Notes under the pieces: generated by a model
What the model saw: only the letters and a program-made list of their open reading frames with translations
Told to the model about the DNA's origin: nothing
The model's database searches: none
Program-made: the position numbers and the translations under genes
Assembly (NCBI GenBank): GCA_016490735.1
Contig: JAEMWC010000015.1
Coordinates: 198,501 to 262,500 of the forward strand
DNA from: Pachyseris speciosa
Taxonomy: Eukaryota; Cnidaria; Anthozoa; Scleractinia; Pachyseridae
Reading direction: 5' to 3'
DNA length: 64,000 bases
Shown here: piece by piece, positions 57,534 through 64,000 of the stretch
How the letters are laid out: every line of letters begins with the position of its first letter
How positions within the stretch are numbered: position 1 is the first letter of the stretch

Positions 57534-60500
57534 GGATTTGATTAGCTGACGTTTCGAGCGTTAGCCCTTCGTCGGAGCGAATCGAGGAATTGTGGGTTGT
57601 GTATGGTTTATATACAGAAAATGGAGCTACGCTATTGGTGGTAACATGGTAACGTGAAAAACAGGAATAAATTAATTGAATGAAAAGCGCTCGTTGATAC
57701 CGTGGGGATTAAGAGTGCCAATTTGAAAGATCAGTTTTTGCTCGAGATTTTTACGGCTTTCCGTGGTACCTTGATGTAGGGAAAGGCCGGAGATTGACAT
57801 GTGTTGTTTGGAATGGTTAGGGAGATTAAAATGCCGAGCGACAGGTTTGGATGCGTCTTTGTCATCTTTCTCAACATCACGAAGATGTTCTCGGAATCGG
57901 TCACCTAGTCGTCTTCCTGTTTCGCCAATGTATAACTTTTTGCATAATGTGCAGGTTATGCAATAGATAACATTTGCGGAGGTACACGTGAAACGATCAG
58001 TGATCTTAACAGATCGCTTAGGGCCCGATAGTTTTGAATGAAAGGACAAGTTTTGCATCGCGAGCGCGTGCATTTAAAAGTGCCAGGTTGTTCAGTTGTT
58101 TTGAATGCGCTTTTAACTAGAAAGTTACCTACATTTTTGTCACGTTTGAATGAAATCAGCGGTGGTTCCGAAAAGATTCTAGCAGTTTCTGGATCATTTT
58201 GCAGTATCTTAAAGTTGTTAAGAATGATGGCTTTAACTGGGTTATTATGCGGGTGAAATGTGAGGGTGAATGGAATTCTGTCATTCTTTTCCTTTTGTGA
58301 CGTCTGTAGTGCTGACTGTTGATCAATCTGCTGAGTGCGGTGATGGCCCGATTGAACTACAGAATCAGGATAGCCACGTTTCTCGAAAAAATGGCACATT
58401 TCCTCTGATTTGTTGGAAAAATCAGAGTCATCACTACATAGACGTCGAAGTCTAAGAAATTGAGAATAGGGAATGGCATTTTTGACATGAGATGGATGTG
58501 AAGATGAATACAACAAATAACTGTGAGAATCAGTGGGTTTGTAGTGCACACTGGTACATAAACCGTTGCCGCTGATAAAAACTTTGATATCTAGAAAAGC
58601 CAGCAAAGTTGCCAAAATTTCCCAGGGATATTTTAGAGCCAGATGAAGGAATTAACAGAGGTTATAAGAGAATCTTTTCGCAACCACCACTGATTTCATT
58701 CAAACACAACAAAAATGCAGGTAGCTTTCTAGTTAGAAGCGCATTCAAAACAACTGAACAACCTGGCACTTTTAAATGTGCGCACTCACGATGCAAAACT
58801 TGCCCTTTCATTCAAAACACTGACAAAATATCGGGCATTAAGTGATCTGTTAAGATCACTGATCGTTTCACATGTACCTCCGCAAATGTTATCTATTGCA
58901 TAACCTGTACATCATGCAAAAAGTTACACATCGGCGAAACAGGAAGACGACTATGTGACCGATTCCAAGAACATCTTTGTGATGTACACACATGTAAAAT
59001 GGTGGTTCTGGGACAGCTCGCCCCATTAACAGCATAAATAACCAAAATAAAGCTTATTCGTAATACTTCGTTAACATATAATTATGGTTGCTTGTCGTTG
59101 TTCGGGCAACCCTCACAACGACAAGCAACCATATATGTTAACGAAGTATTACGAATAAGCTTTATTTTGGTTATTTATGCTGTTAATGGGGGTCGCAGTC
59201 GCCAGAACCACCATTTTACATGTGTGTGTGTATTTAGCCAATGAAACCAGTTAAACAATGCAATTTGTCCCACCCCATCACCCCTATTGAAGAAAAAGTG
59301 CACACGTGTATACCCCAAGATGGCAGCGGCACGTGTTGGTGATGACATGCTTGCCGAGTTTTACGGATATGACGAGCCGGCGGGGGGGAAACCCTGGGCC
59401 GCTGCCTGCCCAAGCCGCTGTTTGGGAGGAGTTTCAAGTTTCACAAACCAATTTTGATGGTTGCATGACTGAATGTTTGGAGGTTGGATGTTAATCCTGA
59501 AAACCCAGGCAGGCAGAGCATTGTTGATTTTACACAAAATACAATGCGCGGCAAAGCCATTGATGTTGTGAAGAGTGAAATTGATAAAACGGCAGCATAA
59601 AATTACAGTTTGGAATGGAAGTACATTTTAAAAGGGAAAGGCGAAACGAAAAAGGGGAAATGGAAGAAGAAACACAAAGGCACTACTTTCAAGACCTGCC
59701 CCGTGTTTTAACAAAGGCAAACCTTGACCAAGAATTTGACCTATTTGTTGACTTTATTAACGGAGACAGAGATAATTGGTCAGAACGAGGATCAGGATGG
59801 GGCATTGATAAAATCACAATTGCCTAAGTATGTTAATGTTGCAAAATATAGTCCTTTGAAAGGCGGCACTTACATTCCAACACCAAAAAAACTGGCCAGC
59901 AAAAAGGCAATTATAAATGTAAAAAACCGAGATAACGAATGTTTGAAATGGGCCCTGAAAGCTGCAAGATTTACTGTTGAAGTACATGCAGAAAGACCCA
60001 GCAAGTATCTATTCCAAGACAGTTTGGACTGGAATGGCACTGACTTTCCCACCCCGTTGAAACACCTTTGCAAACTAGAAAAACAAAACCCCAACCTTGC
60101 ACTAAACGTGTTTGGCTGGGAAGACGACCATGTAACTTCTCTAAGAATCAGCACACAAGATAAAATAATTCCAAGAATCAACCCGTTGCTTCTCCACGAA
60201 GATGAAAAACAACACTACTGTTTTGTGAAGAGACTTTCATCTTTGCTTTACGACCAAACAAAACACGGTGGCAAAAAACACTTTTGCGTGATGTGACTCA
60301 TAGGGTTTTCATCAGAAAAGATTCTTGTGGAACACCAAAAACACTGCAACGGTGTGAATGGAACCCCCATAAGAATTGAAATGCCAGAAGAAGGAAAAAA
60401 CACATTGAACTACCAAAATTTTAGCGGACAAATGAAAGCACCCTACATTATCTATGTGGATTTCGAAGCACTGATTGAAAATATTCCTGAAGACCAGCGC

Positions 60501-62318
60501 GAACGAACAGCCTGCACAGTAAAAATAAACAAGCACACGGCTTGTGGTTTTGCGATGACATGTGTGAGAAGCGATGGGCAAATCCACCCAGTCAAGAAAT
60601 ACAGGCAAGGCTGTGATGGTGACAAAAACGCAGTAGACATGTTTCTAAACAGTGTTATTAGCCTGGAAAAGAAACTGCGTGAAAGTTTGGAAACCTCTGT
60701 GCCGATCCACATGGAACCGGTTGACTGGGATAATTACAAAACCGCAAAAAAATGCCACATTTGCGACAAAGATCTCATAGTACAAAATGCTCTTGATTCA
60801 AAATCAGTGTGGGGGTTTAACACAGGCAAGTACTTGGGGCAGGCCCGCAAAAGATGTATAAACAAAAAAATTGAATTTGGGCCCAATTAGTGCAAAGAAA
60901 GCCAAAAAACGCCGATGACAAATACAAAGAGAGAACCCAAGAAAACTGTAGTTTATGCACGGAACCACTGCTGTGCGAAAACTTCAGAGACGCTGTGAAA
61001 GATCACTGCCACATCACAGGCAAATTCCGAGGTGCTGCTCACGATGCATGCAACAAAAAACTTCGCATAAACCCCCAAAAGATTCCCATTCCGGTCGTGT
61101 TCCACAACCTGAAAGGATACGACACGCACCACCTAATGCAGGCTATGTCGAAGGTGGAAGGGGCCGGCGAGCTCTCCTGCATTGCAAAAAACATGGAGAA
61201 ATACATTTCATTTTCTCTTGGAAACCTGCGTTTTATTGACAGCAACTCATTTCTGTTAGCCAGCCTCGCCGCACTGGTGAAAGCCACACCGAAAGAGGTG
61301 CTGAAAATAATGAATTCGCAATTATTTTGGCCTCCAAGAGGGCTTAAGAAATTTCACCATTAAGACTTCCCAGTTTAGCTATCTCAGCTGTTTACAGAGT
61401 AAGTTAATGAGTGTTCTTTTGTTTACTTGCAGTGGCAAAGTCTTCAAATTTTGCTGTTGTGCCAGCACGGCTTTTTGTGGATGGAAAAAATCATGGGATA
61501 CAAATGTTTATAGTGCAGCTACGAGATTTACAAACACACCAACCAATGCCAGGCATGTATTCCTGTTAATATTAATCTTTAACTTGTTGTTAATTATCTT
61601 CTTTTGATGTGAAGTTCATTTTTACTACATTAAAATAATTTACAAACACACCAACCAATGCCAGGCATGTATTGCTGTTAATATTAATCTTTAACTTGTT
61701 GGTAATTGTCTTCTTTTGATGTGAAGTTCATTTTTACTACATTAAAATAATTTACAAACACACCAACCAATGCCAGGCATGTATTGCTGTTAATATTAAT
61801 CTTTAACTTGTTGTTAATTGTCTTCTTTTGATGTGGAGTTCATTTTTACTACATTAAAATAATATAACATTTTAGATCAAGAGTACAAACAAAAAGCAAG
61901 TTGAAAAAAATGTTACTCTTGTGTAACAGTTCTCTCAAATTTGTGAACAACGTAATCTCTCGGAGAAATTAATTTGTAAATAGTGCAAAAAAGAATAAAC
62001 TGAACTAAACTAAAATTAAATTAAATTCCAGATGAAATACTCTGCACTTGAAAACTTAATTTTATATCCTTGAATTGAATCTAGAGATCATAGACCAGTG
62101 TCTTTTCTTTTAACAATAATTTATTCCATTATTCAAATACATGGCATATAGGTATGAGGACCACTCAATAATAGGCTTAAAATTTATTTAAAACAGGTAT
62201 AACATTAGGAGATATTGGACCTAAATTTTCTGTTTTGATGAATGGAAATGACAATGGATTTCTAATGTTTGACCATGTACGAATTCCACTCAACCAGATG
62301 CTCATGGGACTAGCAAAG
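44018..62318 (+). CDS. ACOX1-like: Peroxisomal acyl-CoA oxidase, first seven coding exons (265 aa); gene continues past the window
   Basis: Acyl-CoA oxidases catalyse the first, FAD-dependent step of peroxisomal beta-oxidation, making a trans-2-enoyl-CoA and H2O2. Exons: 44018-44147, 45702-45861, 45960-46020, 48431-48524, 50294-50401, 61433-61552, 62197-62318; phases agree throughout. The N-terminus has [20 protein letters not shown], as in ACOX1-type proteins. Exon 4 carries [11 protein letters not shown] (about 139-149), and exon 5 [14 protein letters not shown] and KWWPG. Exon 6 encodes [15 protein letters not shown] and exon 7 [10 protein letters not shown] with [12 protein letters not shown]. 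The rest of the catalytic domain, the C-terminal domains and any SKL-type peroxisome signal lie beyond 64000. Intron 6 appears to use a GC donor (CCAG|GCATGT). ACOX1 versus ACOX3 cannot be settled from this part alone, but ACOX1-type is favoured. Confidence 0.92.
44336..44822. mobile_element. Long-TIR MITE in acyl-CoA oxidase intron 1
   Basis: GTGGCTATTCGTACGGCAC at the left is inverted as GTGCCGTACGAACAGCCAC at the right. The similarity continues inward ~150 bp and includes a shared TTTGGACCAGCA/TGCTGGTCCAAA block. It is non-coding. Confidence 0.85.
46140..46760. repeat. Probable dispersed repeat in acyl-CoA oxidase intron 3
   Basis: Starts with TCTCACGCATTACGCGCGAG phrases and continues into a 126-residue + strand frame with no recognisable domain. 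I see no terminal repeats. Kept as a probable old interspersed repeat because of its composition. Confidence 0.35.
46948..47884. mobile_element. piggyBac-like non-autonomous element, copy 2 (acyl-CoA oxidase intron 3)
   Basis: Flanked by TTAA on both sides (46944-46947 and 47885-47888), starts CCCATTGGC and ends CAATGGG. It is an inverted, diverged, slightly shorter copy (937 bp) of 17008-18007; for example, AAACGCAAGAAACGTAGCGA here mirrors the sequence at about 17850. It has no transposase. Confidence 0.8.
48687..49634 (+). mobile_element. TIR element with a hAT/CGGBP1-like zinc-finger fragment (acyl-CoA oxidase intron 4)
   Basis: The ends are inverted: AGGCCATCTGATA on the left and TATCAGATGGCCT on the right. 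Inside, a + strand frame at 49178-49390 has [17 protein letters not shown] preceded by a basic stretch. This resembles the half-finger at the N-terminus of CGGBP1, a protein regarded as derived from hAT transposases. The expected downstream histidines and transposase core are missing. No clear 8-bp target duplication was found. Confidence 0.5.
50590..51800 (+). mobile_element. Degenerate CR1/Jockey-like non-LTR retrotransposon, RT 3' part
   Basis: The + strand frame from 50612 has the reverse-transcriptase catalytic box AYADDHQIY and the following [10 protein letters not shown] region. After a stop, a second frame (50809-51048) has the thumb-type segment [14 protein letters not shown] and [17 protein letters not shown]. 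The C-terminal [20 protein letters not shown] is at 51640-51700. The element is 5'-truncated, frame-broken and interrupted by another element at about 51205-51530. Confidence 0.8.
51205..51530 (+). mobile_element. Second CR1/L2-like 3' end inserted in the first, ending in (ATT)n
   Basis: Contains its own ORF2 C-terminus ([34 protein letters not shown] then stop) and a short 3' UTR ending in ATT units (about 51506-51528). The surrounding element's coding sequence resumes right after it. Confidence 0.7.
52122..52306. mobile_element. 185-bp MITE
   Basis: ATAGACCTTTTTCATAATGG on the left is inverted as CCATTATGAAAAGGGTCTAT on the right. AGCCCTACTA/TAGTAGGGCT forms an inner inverted pair. A (TTATTG)n run follows. 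It is non-coding. Confidence 0.85.
52378..52704 (+). other. Open frame of unknown nature in acyl-CoA oxidase intron 5
   Basis: A 108-residue frame with no domain I recognise and no splice context that fits the oxidase. It may be a retroelement tail. Recorded only because the interval holds nothing else. Confidence 0.2.
52785..55707 (-). pseudogene. pol: Ty3-type retrotransposon pol, degenerate (minus strand)
   Basis: Reading from right to left: a protease/linker part (55707-55300), reverse transcriptase fingers and palm (55315-54974, [34 protein letters not shown]), the second catalytic box altered to IADDILIHG (54919-54401) followed by RNase-H-type sequence, the integrase zinc region (53992-53654, [14 protein letters not shown]), the integrase core (53742-53329, [25 protein letters not shown]) and the integrase tail (53369-52785, [17 protein letters not shown]). 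Several stops and frame changes separate these blocks, so no full protein is encoded. LTRs were not found. Confidence 0.88.
55800..56165 (-). mobile_element. Second, deleted fragment of the same Ty3-type pol
   Basis: A near-duplicate of parts of 54423-54720 (the GGCCAGAACAGTGTCGCTAG block) fused to a near-duplicate of the 55030-55117 region (GATGATTCAGCAAGTTCA). It is therefore an internally deleted second copy lying in the same orientation next to the first. Confidence 0.75.
56170..57485 (-). mobile_element. Penelope-like element copy with triplicated GIY-YIG segment
   Basis: The minus frames include the linker (57442-57050, [13 protein letters not shown]) and GIY-YIG endonuclease ([19 protein letters not shown] with [10 protein letters not shown]). 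A 154-bp segment of the endonuclease occurs three times (about 56561, 56715 and 56869 as anchor points). The 3' end at 56215-56310 carries the GACGTTTCGAGCGTTAGCCC terminal block. Each extra segment shifts the frame, so the protein is broken. Confidence 0.85.
57490..58615 (-). mobile_element. Penelope-like element copy: RT C-terminal region plus GIY-YIG endonuclease
   Basis: The frame 58615-57956 has the end of the reverse-transcriptase region ([20 protein letters not shown] and [20 protein letters not shown]) and the zinc-type linker ([15 protein letters not shown]). The frame 58073-57672 has the GIY-YIG domain ([31 protein letters not shown]) and C-terminal [12 protein letters not shown]. 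The two overlap in different frames, so there is one frameshift. The terminal block with the ribozyme-like core is at 57545-57577. The RT catalytic palm is missing. Confidence 0.88.
58640..58985 (+). mobile_element. Penelope-like fragment in opposite orientation
   Basis: The + frame contains [11 protein letters not shown], then [13 protein letters not shown], then after a frame change [20 protein letters not shown] and RFQEHLCD. It is the same family as the neighbouring minus-strand copies, and the sequence stops abruptly at the following palindrome. Confidence 0.8.
58985..59228. mobile_element. 244-bp foldback palindrome
   Basis: Arms of ~110 bp run from ACACACATGTAAAATGGTGG to the complement ending CCACCATTTTACATGTGTGT. 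The centre is CAACGACAAGCAACCAT/ATGGTTGCTTGTCGTTG around a 15-bp loop. It is non-coding and has inserted in, or truncated, the Penelope-like fragment. Confidence 0.85.
59300..61363 (+). pseudogene. Polinton/Maverick-like family-B DNA polymerase remnant (N-terminal and exonuclease part)
   Basis: Three consecutive + frames (59724-60296, 60327-60890, 60890-61363) are separated by stops or frame shifts. The second has an Exo-I-type [11 protein letters not shown]. The third has a cysteine/histidine His-Me finger of Endonuclease-VII type ([18 protein letters not shown]) and an Exo-II-type [12 protein letters not shown] followed by [12 protein letters not shown]. This architecture is typical of protein-primed PolB of Polinton-type elements. 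The polymerase palm and fingers are absent; the sequence ends before them. No capsid, integrase or terminal repeats were seen nearby. It is an incomplete relic in acyl-CoA oxidase intron 5. Confidence 0.8.
61527..61862 (+). repeat. 112-bp triplication of the acyl-CoA oxidase exon-6 end and its donor
   Basis: Three direct copies (from about 61527, 61639 and 61751) share the 26-bp end of exon 6 (ACACACCAACCAATGCCAG), the GCATGT donor and ~80 bp of intron. Only the first copy is needed for the reading frame; the other two lie inside the intron. Confidence 0.9.
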
Positions 62319-62498
62319 GTACAATACACTATTGTAAGACTGTGTTTATTGCATGTAATTTAGCTTTCCTGACAGCTTCACTAGCCCAGGCTCTTGATGA
62401 ATATTTGTATGTCCCTCTTAATCAAGGACACTGCCTATAAAAGGGATAGTTCCTCCCCTCTTTGTCATGCAATTTCTGCTTGAATGACTTTTTTCAAT

Positions 62499-62645
62499 AG
62501 GTAGCTTTCACGTTACGTCATTGCCGCCATGTTAGAGGTCGTAAACAATAGATCTCTCGTTAGTTCCTTTTGTTCGCCCTCCAGCATTTGCTTGTTTCAC
62601 CATTGTTACTATCTGTCTCCAGTGATTGGCTGCAAACTACCAATA
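62499..62645. mobile_element. ~150-bp MITE copy 2 (acyl-CoA oxidase intron 7)
   Basis: Inverted and diverged relative to 42778-42932: CAATAGGTAGCTTTCACGTT at the left, GGCTGCAAACTACCAATA at the right. The shared interior includes CAATAGATCTCTCGTTAG versus its counterpart. Confidence 0.65.
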
Positions 62646-63297
62646 TGGCTGACCCAGTGAGCAAGAAGAAGGGAAACCAGTAATATAGAAGAAGGATATA
62701 TAACGGGGTGTGCGTCCATCATTCTCAGCCAAAGTTACTCAATTCTGGTCTCTAATGTTGGAAAACCTGAAGTTTAACTTTCATTTTGTCCGAATGCAGT
62801 AAATTTTGAATTTCTCGTACAATCAAATTTGAATTTGACGCCCCTCATGTTATCGGGTCGATGTCTAAAAAGAAATGACAGATGGCTTGCCCAGGCCAAC
62901 GTTCCTTATACAGGCAGTGTCCGTGTTTAAGGAGGGACTAACTTAAGTACAAAATTAGCTAACATTGTTTATCGAACGATGTAGGATTTTTTCGCATAAA
63001 TGTGAATGGAGTCTCGGTGAAATGTGAGTAGAAAATTAATTAGCAGAGTGAAACTGTTTACAAATACGTCAATCCAGGCTCATTTGAAACACAAGAAAGG
63101 AACGTTTCTGGACAGTTTCAAGGGACGCTAGTACATTTGTAAAATATAATCGCTTATCATTCAAAAATTAAAGTCCCGAAATTGAGATATTGTGGGAAAA
63201 TAGTAAATTAACTACCTGTCAAACAAAATCTCAGGGGTGTGTGATATCCCGTACTTGAGTTATTCAACAAAATGTACATCTCAATGGAGCGGATACG

Positions 63298-63835
63298 GGG
63301 AACACGGCAGTCCATCTGGAGTTAAATTTTGGTTATGTTAAAAGCTTTCTTCTCGCTGTTGAACTTGCAAACATTCGTATAGACACTTCTCTTAACATAT
63401 TAGTTGTTCAGACTTCAAAGACACAAGGTGAATCGACGTTTTCCGATACGTGACAACAAGTATCATTCTTGCTGTTGTTATGATATTTATACTTCCGAAT
63501 CACTCGGCCGTGAAAGGTCAAACTCCCTTTGTCTGTAGTCTCTAATTTTTGGCGCTCCCCTCGTGTCGCGTCTCCTCGCAACTTTGCGCGCGCACGTGTC
63601 TTTCGCCCGCCCCACAATCCATCGCCAAAATTAGAGACTACTCGCAGTCTACTGAAGTAGACACGAGGAAACACGGCAGTCCATCTGGAGTTAAGTTTAC
63701 TCATGTTAAAAGCTTTATTCTCGCTGTTGAACTTGCAATCATTCACATATACACTTCTCTTAACATATTGTTTGTTCAGACTTCAAAAGACACAAGGTGA
63801 ATCGACATTTTCCGATATGTGACAACAGGCATCGC
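63298..63835. repeat. Direct duplication of ~165 bp, ~372 bp apart, around a palindrome
   Basis: The block starting ACACGGCAGTCCATCTGGAG (63303) and ending CGACGTTTTCCGATACGTGA recurs from 63675 with scattered changes. Between the copies, TAGTCTCTAATTTTTGGCG and CGCCAAAATTAGAGACTA form an inverted pair (63536-63643). This looks like a mobile-element end or a segmental duplication; no coding content is supported. Confidence 0.7.
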
Positions 63836-64000
63836 TCTGTTAAAAATAGTTAGCGCTTGCGCAGAGACGCCGGAAGTGCACTTTGTGGATGATACTCGAC
63901 GACGAAAAAGAATAACCGTCGGTAATCTTAGACCCGGGCGACGCGCGAGACGCGCGCAGACCGAGTAAAAAGGCCTAAAACTTGAGTGGCGTACACTTCT

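Noticed and set aside
61407..61607. + frame reading [10 protein letters not shown]... over acyl-CoA oxidase exon 6
   Set aside because: Wrong frame; the frame in phase with exons 5 and 7 encodes the expected oxidase sequence.

Overview
This is eukaryotic, intron-rich, AT-rich animal DNA. The gene content, together with very dense Penelope-like, CR1-like, Ty3 and DNA-transposon debris, suggests a cnidarian, most likely a stony coral or close anthozoan relative. The taxon is inferred from repeat style and gene sequence, not proven. No bacterial-type operons, rRNA, tRNA or CRISPR arrays were seen.

Layout. (1) 1-11.8 kb is gene-poor: a two-exon piece of a Frizzled-type cysteine-rich-domain gene (612-1508), then retroelement remnants, foldback elements and a TIR-bounded unit (10661-11727). 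That unit carries a small ORF with a signal-peptide-like start and a 2A-like motif. (2) 11.8-39.7 kb is one complete Ku80 (XRCC5) gene on the + strand. I could assemble 27 coding exons with consistent phase at every junction (734 aa, ending in the acidic DDL tail of Ku80). Its introns hold a U12-type intron, a piggyBac-like element, nested TA- and 6-bp-TSD elements, Penelope-like fragments, an internally deleted Ty3-like LTR element, a 1.5-kb minisatellite that reaches an acceptor site, and a 4-kb composite element with an SF3-helicase ORF and a dead mariner transposase. (3) 40.4-43.5 kb is a four-exon gene on the - strand for a secreted or ER-luminal JmjC/cupin-8 oxygenase (437 aa), tail-to-tail with Ku80. 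(4) 44.0 kb to beyond the right edge is the 5' part of a peroxisomal acyl-CoA oxidase gene (seven coding exons, 265 aa), head-to-head with the JmjC gene across a 555-bp shared promoter interval. Its 11-kb fifth intron holds CR1-like, Ty3, Penelope-like and Polinton-like PolB remnants. Its sixth intron begins with an apparent GC donor that lies in a 112-bp triplication.

The three host genes (DNA double-strand-break repair, luminal 2-oxoglutarate oxygenase, peroxisomal beta-oxidation) form no pathway together; they are ordinary neighbours. The unusual content is in how mobile and tandem DNA has reshaped splice sites, introns and the Ku80 promoter edge.
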